Positions 24,288 to 35,329 of a stretch of 64,000 nt of DNA are shown here, in pieces. The stretch comes from Capsicum annuum. Lineage: Eukaryota; Streptophyta; Magnoliopsida; Solanales; Solanaceae. The notes beneath the pieces are model-generated. The model had not been told where the DNA came from, did no database searches, and saw nothing but the letters and a program-made list of their open reading frames with translations. Location of the stretch: NCBI RefSeq assembly GCF_002878395.1, contig NC_061114.1, positions 165,119,448 through 165,183,447 on the forward strand, written 5' to 3'. Each line of letters begins with the position of its first letter. Within the stretch, counting starts at the first letter, position 1. The translations under genes and the position numbers were made by a program.

Positions 24288-24750
24288 AAAAAAGGGTGGT
24301 CGGTTTTCCCCATTTTCCGACAACAAAATCACCAAAAAAATTTATGGAAAAGTAGCAGTAGCTTTTTAAAAACTGACCACGTGTGGTCAGTTTTTTTAAA
24401 AATATATATTCATTTTTAAAATTCATTACTATTTTATTTAAATTGAAAAAGAAATTAGGAAAAAAAAACGATCACAAGTGGTCGGTTTTTTATAAAATTA
24501 ATTTTATTAATTTTAATAAAAATCGACCACCAGGGGTCGATTTCTTTAAATTAATTAATTAATTTATAAAAACAACGACCACATGTTGTTGGTTTGTAAT
24601 TGAATTAATTAATTAATTAATTAATTAATATAAAAAAGGACCACATGTGGTAGATTTTTCTTAAAAATTTTCAGAAGAAAAGGGACCACATGTGGTCGAT
24701 TTTTTGTAAAAAAGTTCAAAAAAAGGGACCACATGTGGTCGGTTTTTTTG
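24288..24750. repeat. left subterminal palindrome array of the CACTA element
   Basis: About eight copies of a 'GACCACNNGTGGTC'-type palindrome occur, at roughly 24288, 24374, 24466, 24525, 24574, 24637, 24682 and 24725. They are spaced 40-90 bp apart. Variation is mainly in the central two bases and at the outermost bases. In En/Spm such subterminal repeats bind the regulatory transposon protein; the same role is inferred here. Confidence 0.85.
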
Positions 24751-25104
24751 ATAATTTTGTAAAAAAAAATATTGAAAATTTCCAAAATACAAACATTAAA
24801 AATCAAATTATTTACAATACAGCCCACCAATCATTTACAAATATTGAAAATCAAATCAAATTATATACAATACAGCCCACCAATCATTTAATATACAATC
24901 AACCAACCACCATAAGAATACAAACATTAAAAATCAAATTATTTACAAAATTTATTGATGTTACAAATCCAAACTATAAAACATACAAAAGACTAAAAAC
25001 TACAACTCATCATCCACATCTTCATTCTCAGTCTCACCCATTCTATTATCAATATTTCGTTGATATATCCAGCTATAATCAGGTTCCATCTACACAATCA
25101 ATCA

Positions 25105-26370
25105 CATTCAAATAATTAGTTCAAGTCACAAAAGTTCACATTTTAAATACCTACACCTAAATATTTTCAAGTCACCAATTCACTTAACAAGTTACCAAAC
25201 TAAACTTAATTCAAAATGAAAAGTTCACGTTTCAAGTATCTACATTTAAACATTTTGAAGTAACTAATTCACTTGTCAAGTGACCACAGTTTACTAAAAT
25301 CAAAATGCAAAGTACCTAAATTCAAAACAAAAGTCACTAATATATAATTCAAGTACCTAAACATTTTCAAGTTACCAACCTAAACTAAATTCAAAATGAA
25401 ATGTTCACATTTCAAGTACCTACATNNNNNNNNNNNNNNNNNNNNNNNNNNNNNNNNNNNNNNNNNNNNNNNNNNNNNNNNNNNNNNNNNNNNNNNNNNN
25501 NNNNNNNNNNNNNNNNNNNNNNNNNACCTAAACATTTTCAAGTCACTTCCCAAGTTACCAAACTAAACTAAATTCAAAATGAAAAGTTCAGATTTCTAGT
25601 ACCTACACCTTAACATTTTCAAGTCACTTCACAAGTTACCAAACTAAACTAAATTCAAAATGAAAAGCTCACATTTCAAGTAACTACACCTAAACATTTC
25701 AAGTCACTAATTCACTTCACAAGTTATCAAACTAAACTTAATTCAAAATGAAAAGTTCACATTTCAAGTACCTACACCTAAACATTTTCAAGTCACTTCA
25801 CAAGTTACCAAACTAAACTAAATTTAAAATGAAAAGTTCACATTTCTAAGTCACCAATTCACTTCACAAGTTACCTACACTTAAATATTTTGAAGTCACT
25901 AACTCACTTCTTAAGTAACCACACTTAATTATATTCAAAACATAACTCCACCTTTCAAGTAACTACACTTAAAACATTTTTCAAGTCGCTAATGTTTAAA
26001 ACACTTAAAACTTCTCAAGTGACCACACTTAATTAAATTCAAAAAATAAATTCACATTTTAAGAACTTACACTTAAAATATTTTCAAGTCGCTAATTCAT
26101 TTCTCAAGTGAACACACTTAACTATATTCAAAACACAAGTCCAACTTTCAATTAACTACACTTAAACATTTTGAAGTCACTAACTCACTTTCCAAGTGAC
26201 CACACTTAACTCTATTGAAAACACAAGTCCACATTTCAAGTACCTACACTTAAACATTTTTGACTCACTAACTCACTTCTCAAGTCACCACACTTAACTA
26301 TATTCAAAACACAAGTCCACCTTTCAAGTAACTACACTTAAAATATTTTTGACTCACTAACTCACTTCAC
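25105..26370. repeat. tandem repeat array inside the CACTA element
   Basis: Diverged units of about 90-110 bp repeat through this block and continue across the gap at 25426-25525. Each contains 'CAAGTACCTACACCTAAACA', 'TTTTCAAGTCACTAATTCAC', 'CAAGTTACCAAACTAAACT' and 'TTCAAAATGAAAAGTTCAC' in order. Later units (after about 25900) drift to 'CAAGTGACCACACTTAA'. The assembly gap inside the array suggests its true copy number is unresolved. Confidence 0.8.
25426..25525. other. assembly gap (100 N)
   Basis: Exactly 100 N, the usual placeholder for a gap of unknown size. It falls inside the tandem array of the CACTA element. Confidence 0.98.
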
Positions 26371-29300
26371 TTTTTCAATTAAACCATAGCCTACCCCAAC
26401 CGAAGAATCCATGATAACCAAGCTAATTCGCAAAAGCCTTTCCTTTCTTATAGGCCAAGCCTCATGTATTCTTTTAAATTCCAAGTCTAAGTCTAAGGCT
26501 TAATCTTCTTCCAGTTTCTTAAATCTCACAATATTTGTACCATATAATGTATTTAATATATAAGTGCATATACCATATCGAAACTTGAATCACAACAGAA
26601 AGATTATAAGAAAAATACTAAACTAAAGTTGAAGTCGTGCAAATTTGCACCAACCCAAGAGAAAAACACCATTAACTAGAGCATATAAGTTTTAATTACT
26701 CATACTACCTGAATCTATTAATAATTTTCAATGATTACCACACTTGCCAACTTTTAAACCTAATTAAGCTAACTCCCCACTCAAATCAATACACCAACAC
26801 ATCCAGCAACATGACTACTCCTATAACTAGACACATAATTAGCCTAACATTCTGTTAACAAATAGTTCATATCCATATCAAGGAACACCCGCTATCAAAG
26901 TAACAGTACAAAGACACAAAGATGGGCAAATTCGCAGCATATCAACATGATAAATCTACTAACTCAATCAACTAGATTAAATTTTCAGAATCAAAGTTAT
27001 AAGCTGCATGCCTAAAATTTCATAAAAGATGCATTTTCATGAATGATATTTTAAGCAAAACACAAACGCTAATCACAAGAAATCGCATAAGATTTTAATC
27101 GAGTCTTATCAATTTAAGGTCTACGAATTTGTCAAAAGAGAAGGCAAAAGGGAGTAGAAGAAAATTAACATTGTATATTTAAAATCAGACCTGAAATGGA
27201 TTCTTAAGAATCCATCATTTTTCGACGGGCGAGGCGGCTGATACTGTTTTTGTGGTGAAAGGGTTCGCTGATGGTTGTATGGCTACTTAAGCAGCGACTG
27301 GTGGCACTTAAGGCTGTGTCGGCGGCTGGAATCGCGGTGGTTGGTGGCTGGCTTCACCGGTGTTGATGGCGATGGCGACAAGAGATAGTGGTTTTGCAGG
27401 CTGGGTTCGCAACGGTTGGTAGCGATGGTGTTGTGGCGTCTGGCGATTGTGGAGACGAAGACTATGGAGAGAGCGAGCGGTGCTGGTATTGTGGTCATCG
27501 GTGGTTTAAACGTTGGGTCTAGAGAGAGAAAAAGAGAGAAGAGAGATAAGGAGAGCCTTTGCGGCTGTTTTGGTTAAAGATGAGGGATTAGGGTTTATTT
27601 TATTTAAAAGGTTGATAGATGGTGGATTCGATCTCGGCCATTGATCGGATGAGATCAATGACTGTGATTAAAATTGCAAATGGGATAAAAATTGTTTTAA
27701 AATTGAAAATAGGCTAGAATTGAAATCAATTGAGTATAAGGATGACTAGAATTTAAATAAATTGGAGGTAATTGAATTGACTTAGACAGCTGTTGTAATA
27801 ATGACCATAAAAAATAATGAGACATTAATGTAAAATTAATGTTACATAAAATAATTTGTACATTTTAAATAAAAATGTGACACATCAAAAATCTGTTTGA
27901 TGCAAGAAAAAATGTGTAAAAATACTGACATTTAAAACTTAATAATTTTGCTAAAATAGCAGCCTAAATGTAGTATCGAGAGGTCAAAATTGGGCGTCAA
28001 CCGCCATTAGATTGGTTTTTAATCGACGGTTGAGATCTAGAGGTTGAGAATTTAATTAGGATTTGACTAAAATTTAAAAATTGAATCCCAAATTGACTAT
28101 GATTGTAATAAATTGGCTACAATTATAATAAATTAAATAAAACAGGCTAAAATTATAAGAACTTGGATAAAATTGGGTTAAAGGGTAAATAAATTGAGTC
28201 TAATTAGATACAATTTGGCTAGAATTATAATAAATCGGGTAAAATTAATTTAAAATTATTATGAATTGGCACAATTGAGTTAGAAAATACACAAATTTAA
28301 AAAATACCCGTTATTTCACTAATAATAGATAATGTATTTTGTATAATAATTGTGAATGTGCATGTTTACAAAAAATAATAAAATAATAGATAATGTATTT
28401 TGTATAATAATTGTGAATGTGCATGTTTACGAATAATGAGGGAAAACAGAGAAATCGTTTGAAATTATATGCTTGCAAATCCCCTTTTTTAATCATCGCC
28501 CAATTTCTTGTGCTTGAGGGTAGCCAAGCTGCTGCTCTGTCTCCCAGTTCAACTTCGAAGCAACTCTTTCATGACAAGGAACATATTCCTCGAGTTTCTC
28601 GATAAGCTCTGTTGTTGTTGGTGCAGATACGATGATTTGGCGAGCATTGGTACTGATGAAGCCTTCATCCACAGCTTTGTCAATAAATGATATAGCAACG
28701 TATCATTCAAAATATTTTGATATATAGATTCAGTTATCTAGCTTTAATTTTGATTACTGCATACATCACTACACGAGATATACATATATATACATCTATT
28801 CAATAGTCTATCAGTTTTCAAATACGTACTATAAACATCACATACACAATTTTATTACCCCATAATAATATACAACGTATATCACAAATACTCAGATGAA
28901 TTATCGATTAGATTAGATTATGTCATTAAAATACCTCACTATATAATATGTATATACTATATATATACCTATACATATATACACATACACACACTATCGA
29001 CTATATCAAGTTCTAAATACGTACTATATATATATCACATACGTACACGGGTATATTATCCAATAATATAATGCAACGTGTTTCATATACATACTCTGAT
29101 GAGTGATCGATTAATTATATTTAATTAGCTTAATTATATTCTACTAGATTTTGACTTCATCGTTCATCAATCTATCACTACATGATATATATATATATAT
29201 GAACTCTTGAATGCGTACTATATATATCAAATCAACAAGTATATTACCTTATAATAGAACACATTCATTATATTCTGATGAATTATCGGTTATATATTAC

Positions 29301-29605
29301 ATTATTATGACTGCAATAGTAATATAATATCATTATCTCAACGAAATGATATATATATATATATATATATAGACACATTCATTATACAAATATTATGCAT
29401 GCTTAACGTCCTTTAATGTATATACAAAGAAAAATATTAATTTTATATATTGAAATATAAGTAAAAGATAAAAATTATGTTTAACGTAGTTTGTTTATTT
29501 TATTTGATATATCTTTTAGTGTAATTTTTTCACAAAATTTAAGATTGATTGATTTTTATTATTATTATATTGGTTATCGACTACGTGTGATCAATGTAAT
29601 TTCAA

Positions 29606-29640
<35 letters not shown>
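26371..29640. other. interior of the CACTA element, no gene recognised
   Basis: No transposase or captured gene could be recognised. 27200-27560 is less AT-rich, with GGT/GGC-rich text resembling a leader or a small Gly/Val-rich frame, but I could not relate it to a protein. 28320-28440 contains a direct duplication of about 65 bp ('AATAGATAATGTATTTTGTA' twice, 66 bp apart). 28690-29640 is AT-rich with TA runs. Confidence 0.5.
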
Positions 29641-29641
<1 letters not shown>

Positions 29642-29741
29642 NNNNNNNNNNNNNNNNNNNNNNNNNNNNNNNNNNNNNNNNNNNNNNNNNNNNNNNNNNN
29701 NNNNNNNNNNNNNNNNNNNNNNNNNNNNNNNNNNNNNNNNN
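29642..29741. other. assembly gap (100 N)
   Basis: Exactly 100 N, preceded by a (TA)n run that probably stopped the assembly. Any open frame read across it is not meaningful. Confidence 0.98.
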
Positions 29742-29794
29742 TAATTATTTGTTTCTAAAAATTATTTACTTTTTTATTTTTTTTAGTTTAAAAA

Positions 29795-30235
29795 TCTACC
29801 ACAAGTGGTCGGTTTATGTAAAATTATTTTTTTATTTTAATTAAAGAACCGACCACTTGTGGTTGGTTTTTTAAAAATATATAGATATATTTTTTAAAAA
29901 AAATTAAAACTGACCATTTTTTAAAAAATAAATTAAAAAATTCTTTTTTTTTTAAATTAAAAACCGACCACAAGTGGTCGGTTTTTAAAAATATTTTTCA
30001 ATTATATTTTTTAGAAAAATCCGACCACAAGTGGTCGGTTTTGTTGATTTTTTAAAATTTTTCTTTGTAAAATAAATAATAATTAATATAAAAATTATTA
30101 AAATAATTATTTTGATTTTTGTAAATATAAAAGCAACCACATGTGGTCGCTTTTAAAAAAAAATAAAAAAATTTTAAAACCGACCAGTAGTGGTCGGTTT
30201 TTTCCGACCACAATGTGTGGTCGGTTTTTCAGATT
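29795..30235. repeat. right subterminal palindrome array of the CACTA element
   Basis: About eight copies of the 'CCGACCACAAGTGGTCGG' palindrome or its variants occur, near 29799, 29848, 29909, 29963, 30020, 30133, 30178 and 30204. The copies at 29963 and 30020 are perfect. The last lies about 25 bp from the element end. The motif matches that of the left end. Confidence 0.87.
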
Positions 30236-30330
30236 TTTTTAGTAGTGAAATATATATTTATACTTAAAAAATGAATCTCCTGAATAAGGTAAAAACTGGA
30301 CGTATATTATTTTTACAAAATAGCAACTAC

Positions 30331-30504
30331 CTGACCAACAACCGCTGATGTCATATGGGTCTGAAGGTGACAGAGTGGGAGGATGAACAGTCCAGTTGAC
30401 AAGATCAGTAGATGTAGCATGACCCCATGCAATGTTGCCCCATTCAGAACTTTTAGGATTGTACTGATAAAATAGATGGTAGATTCCCTTGTAGATCATT
30501 GGCC
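30331..30504 (-). pseudogene. invertase pseudogene, first recognisable exon
   Basis: After acceptor 'AATCTGCAG' it reads '[20 protein letters not shown]' and continues '[18 protein letters not shown]', ending 'ISGCWSG' at donor 'GTAGTTGC'. The split Gly codon pairs in phase with the exon at 24263, across the intron that contains the CACTA element. The preceding mini-exon (DPN) and signal-peptide exon expected in plant acid invertases were not found. Confidence 0.9.
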
Positions 30505-30648
30505 CTGCAGATTTAATTTAGTGAAGTTAGTAGAGAATAGTTTAATCAGAGAATATAATGTCGTAGGAATTTAGTATTAGTTTGAAGTTAGGTTTCTTTA
30601 AATAAGAAACATTTTCTTTTTGAGAGATTAACCTAAATCGTTGGTCCA

Positions 30649-30922
30649 CAGAGGCGGATTTAAAATTTTAAACTTGTGGGTTCCTTGGGCAAAATAAAAA
30701 TTCAAAAAAAAAAGTGAGTGATGGGGTTAGAACCCACAACCAAGAGGGCAACAATGTTTCAACATGCACTTGCTTTGCCACAAAACCAATAACACACTTT
30801 ATTATGGGTTCCTAACTTATAACTTTTATATATTTACTAGATTTCTCAAAATAAATACAAGATATGTACGAAAGTTAATGGGTTCCTGGGAACCCCCAAA
30901 GTACCTTCTACATCCGCCCCTG
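30649..30922. mobile_element. hAT-type MITE, 'CAGAGGCGGAT' family
   Basis: The element is 274 bp, from 'CAGAGGCGGATTT' to 'ACATCCGCCCCTG', an imperfect inverted repeat. It is flanked by TTGGTCCA and TTAGTCCA (30641-30648, 30923-30930), an 8-bp target duplication with one change. It is the same family as the 272-bp copy at 57489-57760, with matching internal phrases such as 'AACCCACAACCAAGAGG' and 'ACACACTTT'. A truncated relative lies near 48948. Confidence 0.88.
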
Positions 30923-30930
30923 TTAGTCCA

Positions 30931-31664
30931 CCTAACTTAAATTAAAAATACTTAATGAATGTATAATATACATTGTTCATGTATATTATGTGTATAACTT
31001 GGTATATATATATACATACACTAGTCAAGTGTACGTGTTTTGCATGTGTGTCCCACGACAAATAAAATTATTAAAAAATAGTCACTCACGTTAAAAGTTT
31101 GTATCTATTTAACTCATATAAACGGAGTAATATGTATCTCAAATACTTGAACATGCAATTGTCTATAAAAAATAAATGATAATTTACTGCTGTAAACTTC
31201 AAGTTTATACTAAAATTTGAGAAAACAACAAATTTATCTTTTTAATAATAAATACTACTATAACATTTGTCTATCAAGAATTTATTATTGAAAATCATAG
31301 ATACTATAACAATTATCTATCAAGAATTTACTAGTTAGAACTTCAGGAATATATATATTAAAACTTTAGAAAACATATCTCGAGACAACCGTTACACAAT
31401 AAAAATCTAAAATTAAAAGGCTATTCATATATATAGAAGTAGAGGATTCATAAATAAAAAAGGACACTATTTAATATTTTAGGAGTATTTCATATATTCA
31501 TGTATTTTAATAACTGTTTTTCATAAAAATAATTTTCTTACCTTAAAAAACTAACCTTTCCCGTAGATTTTGAAAAATTCAACGCGTTTGTCTTTATTAG
31601 AAAATCAATATTTTCCATAAATGTTGGAAAAGTCACCAAATTTTCCACCTAACAAACTTCTTCT
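30931..31664. other. AT-rich stretch, no gene seen
   Basis: This is the region where the missing 5' exons of the invertase might be expected. I see no signal-peptide exon, no NDPNG mini-exon and no other coding sequence. It is ordinary AT-rich DNA. Confidence 0.45.
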
Positions 31665-31674
31665 CTATTATTTT

Positions 31675-33257
31675 GGCAAAATGACCTTCTGGCCCTATAC
31701 TATGTCGGTTTTGTAAGTTGGACACTTTTACTTACATGTTTGTCATCGGAATCTCTAAACCCACTAAAAAGTTATATTTTAAACCCTTTGACCATTGACT
31801 TTGTCTATGTGACATTAAAATGCTGACTAGGACGAGGAGAGTGATTACACTCGCCTGGGGTGCGAGTGGGGGTTAAATTTTTTCCAATTTTATATTAAAA
31901 TAATTAAAAAATAAAAAAAAGATTAAATTTTTTTCAGTTTTTTAATTTAAAAATATTTTTAAAAATTAAAAAAATAATAAATTTTAAAATAAAAAATAAA
32001 CCCCCACCCCCTTTCCAGTCTAGCCACTCCCCCACCTCGTCCCAGCCCCTCCACCCCATCCAGCTTTTTTCAACTTTTTAAATTTAAAAATATTTTTAAA
32101 AATTTTAAATATAATATTTTTTCAGCTTTTTAAATTTACAAATATTTTTAAAAACTAAAAAATATATTTTTGAAAAAAGATAAAAAAAGGCCCTCCCCCA
32201 CCCCCAACCCCGTCCATCACCCCACCCCCTCCCCCACCGTCCCCCACCCCATCCATCAGTGACCACCGTCCCCCACCCCATCCACCAGTCACCAACCGTC
32301 CCTCACCTCATCCACCAGTCCACCACCATTCCCATCCCCCATCCCCCATCCAGCACCCTCCCCGTCTCCCACCCTTTTTTCATCTTCCACCTTCTCCTCA
32401 TTCCCCCACCCCGTCTTTCACCCTTCCCCAAGTAACACAACAACCACCACACCAGCATTCCGTCACTCCCCCACCCCACCCCAGCCCACAGCATTACAAA
32501 ATTCCATCAAGAACCCAGGATTACAAAACCCCACTATAAAATCTCATTACAAAAAATTTTCTCCTCTAAGTTCATTAGCAGCTTTGGTCAATTTTTGTGT
32601 TAAATTTCAGTTTTGGGGTAAGATTTGGTCAAGACATCATGAAATTAATTCAAATCAAATACCATGAAATTAATTCAAAAAAAATCAAATTTCAATTGCA
32701 TTTTAATTTTATCACGGAATCACTTGCTAACAAAAAAATATAAAATTTCACACCAAATAACCAAACACAATCAATATATAAAATGGGTATTATGGATCTT
32801 GAATTCATATGAATTTTTTTTTATAAAATCTAACAATTTTAATTGCTTTTTTTGATTTATTGGAAGTAGAATATATTAATTGGGGTTTATAAAGAAAAGA
32901 AGAAGGAGAAGAGAGAGAGGAGAAGAAGAAGCTGAAGAAAGAGTGATAGAGAGAGGGAGTATAAGAATCAGGAAAAGAGAAAGAAAAGGGAAAGAGAGAG
33001 GGAAAAGAGGAAGGGGGGAGGAGGATTGTTTTTCTTTTAATTTATTTATTTATTTTAATATTTAATATTTTTTATATTTAAAAATGACGTGGAAGCTAAC
33101 ATGGCAGCTGGCGTAGCGATAGTGTGTTACACTCACCGAAAAAGTATTTAAAATATTACCTTTTAGTGGGTTCAGGGGTCCAGATGACAAACATGTAAGT
33201 AAAAGTGTCCAATTTACAAAACCGACATAGTACAGAGGTCCAGAAGGTCATTTTGCC
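31675..33257. mobile_element. MULE (Mutator-like) non-autonomous element
   Basis: The element is 1583 bp with long terminal inverted repeats of about 110 bp. Both ends read 'GGCAAAATGACCTTCTGG', then '..TATGTCGGTTTTGTAA', 'TTGGACACTTTTACTTACAT' and 'AACCCACTAAAA'. It is flanked by the perfect 10-bp duplication CTATTATTTT (31665-31674, 33258-33267), the size expected for Mutator-like transposition. The interior has a very C-rich section (about 31990-32490) on one side and a purine-rich GA section (about 32890-33030) on the other. No transposase is present, and no captured exon could be recognised. Confidence 0.92.
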
Positions 33258-33479
33258 CTATTATTTTTTAATATATTTATTATAATTATTAATATTATAA
33301 AAATATAGTAATATTATAATTTAAATAAAAAGGTGAAAAGATCACTTTGTCTATTATAGAGGCTTTTAAAGAAAAGGAAAAAGTTTAAATTATTTTTTTA
33401 GAGGTCTTCACACTTTTAATATACTATAGGTTATAGATATAGATTATAAATTATAGATAGATATAGATATATATTATAG

Positions 33480-33955
33480 ATATAATGATTTGACCTATGT
33501 GGGTATCTAAGAAAGTCTCCTTCTACGATCGCCTCTAGATCCTCTAAGTCGTAGAAGTAGAATCTAACTATTCTCAAAAAGATTCTTGCTAATGGCATTA
33601 GAAAGATGAGGGAAAAGAGGCCAAGTTCGCTCGTTCCTATAGCTATGGTAGTAGAGAATGAGAAGCACTACTTATGAAAAGAGAAGTTTTCTCTTCTACT
33701 TCCAGGTATTGAACCGGGGTGCTTTGGTATTAGACTGAATGGGTGATCCATAATCACAAGGGGAGAAAGACAGATCTTTTGATCCTCTGGCGACAAAAAA
33801 AGTCGACACCATGCTACTTCCTACTTTTTAAAATCAAACCGGAATGACTTCACTGTCAGTCTTAGTGTGGCTTAGACTAGTATAAGGCGTAAGGATGCTA
33901 GACTGTTGCTCAATACTAGATAGTCAAAGTTCATCGGTCTACAACAAGCAGTAAC
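33480..33955. other. possible insertion of mitochondrial DNA
   Basis: Base composition and texture change sharply here compared with the AT-rich flanks. Phrases such as 'CTACGATCGCCTCTAGATCC', 'GGTGATCCATAATCACAAGG' and 'CTTAGTGTGGCTTAGACTAG' resemble plant mitochondrial intergenic DNA as I remember it. No gene is recognised in it. It ends at a T-run followed by a G-rich tract (33959-34010). Confidence 0.35.
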
Positions 33956-34121
33956 TTTTTTTTTGGGAGCGGGGGAGGAGGGTGGGGGGGTGGGGGGACG
34001 GACTTAAAGAGGTAGGGAGACAATTTCAGCAAGAGTTGGACCCTTTTCTTACAGTCAAGTGGTATTTGGATGTAGGAAAAATTATATAACACCACAATTT
34101 ATTTTTACTAAACTACATAAT

Positions 34122-35009
34122 GGTGTGTTTGGTATGACGGAAATTTTTTTCTGTAAAATATTTTCTTATTTTCCCTTGTTTGGTTATAGTTAAATGTTGG
34201 GAAAATATTTTTCATAACAGCTCATTTTCCTCCATTTGAGGGAAAATGACTTCTCTCATCGGTCAAGGGAAGTCATTTTCCGAAAAATGACAAATGTAAC
34301 TTATGCCCCCATCCCCACCCCTTTTCTCCACCTCAACAACACTCATATTCACATTTCTCAAAAAGTTCATCATTACTCGAAAATATTTTTCACTGTTCTT
34401 TGTTTAAATTTTTCACTGTTTGAAATAAAAAATAGTGAAATTCAAATTTTTTTCTTTTCTAATATTCGTTGAATGTATTGTTATTTCCATATGCATAGAG
34501 AAAGACTTACCTATATTACTTTTGCTAATTGTATATTTCATTTTGTCATTGGTGTAGCTTGTTTTACAAGGTTGAATAAGCTTGTCGTTCCGTTGTATTT
34601 CTATTGATTGTAGCATCTTGAGATTGTCCTAACAAAATGTTAAAAATATCTCATATATTTGCTAATTAGTAGTTGATTAAATTTAGTAATTGTAATATTT
34701 TAGCATTCGGTATTGATATTGTTTCCTATGCTTAAATTAGTTCTTACAAATTGTTGAGTTGCTATAGGCACTGATATACTAGTTAACAGTTAGTAGTATT
34801 TTCTAAAAAATATTTTTCACTCACCAATCAAACACTAGAAAATATTTTCCTACTCACCAATCAAACACCATAAAATATTTTTCGAAAAATATTTTCCACT
34901 CGCCAACCAAACATGAGAAAATAAGTAGAAAGCCAACTTATTTTCCAGAAAACTTTTTTCAGGAAAACATTTTCCATGAAAAATATTTTCCATCATACCA
35001 AACACACCC
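34122..35009. mobile_element. MITE-like element with 'GGTGTGTTTGGTATGA' ends
   Basis: The left end, 'GGTGTGTTTGGTATGACGGA', and the inverse of the right end, 'GGTGTGTTTGGTATGATGGA', match at 19 of 20 bases. Both arms continue with 'GAAAATATTTTTC'-type words in inverted orientation, so much of the element can fold back. I could not identify a target duplication, so the superfamily is open. The interior has no transposase. Confidence 0.75.
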
Positions 35010-35049
35010 AAAACTTTATCTTTTTCATTAATGACCTAAATCCCTTATC

Positions 35050-35050
<1 letters not shown>

Positions 35051-35101
<51 letters not shown>

Positions 35102-35102
35102 T
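35051..35102. repeat. (AAT)n microsatellite
   Basis: About seventeen uninterrupted copies of the trinucleotide AAT/ATA. Confidence 0.95.
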
Positions 35103-35329
35103 ATTAAAAGTGTGAAAACCCTTAGAAAAATGATTTGAACTTGACTCTTCTTTAGACACAACTGTCTTTTCACTATTTTTTAAAATATATTATTTAATTA
35201 TTTTTTTATTATATTAACTAGCCCTCCTAAAATTTATGAGACTCCTAAACTATATGGTAGGGAAATTAATTAAATATTTTTCTTTCTTTTAGACTTCCTA
35301 AAATATATGGGACTCCTAAAATATGGTAA

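Larger units (their letters stand above)
24277..30247. mobile_element. non-autonomous CACTA (En/Spm-type) transposon
   Basis: The element runs from 'CACTACTAAAAAAA' at 24277 to the inverted 'TTTTTTTAGTAGTG' ending at 30247. It is 5971 bp including two 100-base gaps. With one extra matching base on each side, 3-bp AAT repeats flank it (24273-24275, 30249-30251). Both ends carry arrays of palindromic 'CCGACCACAAGTGGTCGG' motifs, as CACTA elements carry subterminal transposase-binding repeats. No transposase-like coding sequence is visible inside, so it needs a helper. It lies in an invertase intron, only 13 bp from the acceptor AG. Confidence 0.88.
16130..30504 (-). pseudogene. GH32 cell-wall invertase / fructan exohydrolase-like pseudogene
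   Basis: Six recognisable exons run on the minus strand: 30331-30504, 23589-24263, 22433-22588, about 17296-17372, 17085-17175 and 16130-16318. GH32 enzymes of this type split sucrose or fructans outside the cell. The transition-state 'FRDP' and acid/base 'WECP' motifs are present. The exons with the signal peptide and the nucleophile motif (NDPNG) are not found upstream of 30504. About 50 residues between '..VTAAQ' and '..CTAVFF' are also missing. The second exon carries three frameshifts. The position equivalent to Asp239 of Arabidopsis cwINV1 is Phe, as in fructan exohydrolases. Introns contain hAT, MITE and CACTA insertions. A pseudogene is the best reading; some single-base indels could be assembly errors, but the missing coding blocks are not explained that way. 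Confidence 0.85.

Noticed and set aside
24288..24750. Palindromes considered as terminators or attenuators
   Set aside because: They occur in matching arrays at both ends of a CACTA element, which explains them as subterminal repeats.
25105..26370. Regularly spaced repeats considered as a CRISPR array
   Set aside because: Units are diverged, about 100 bp and without unique spacers; this is a plant nuclear transposon interior.
29491..29844. 117-codon open frame on the plus strand
   Set aside because: It is read across 100 N and a (TA)n run, so it is not real sequence.
32303..32494. Gly/Trp-rich 63-codon frame on the minus strand
   Set aside because: It is translation of the C-rich block inside the MULE; no similarity to a protein.
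30505..34000. Search for the missing signal-peptide and DPN mini-exon of the invertase
   Set aside because: No 'NDPNG' or hydrophobic leader exon was found on the minus strand; only transposons and AT-rich DNA are present. A 9-bp mini-exon alone could be missed by eye.
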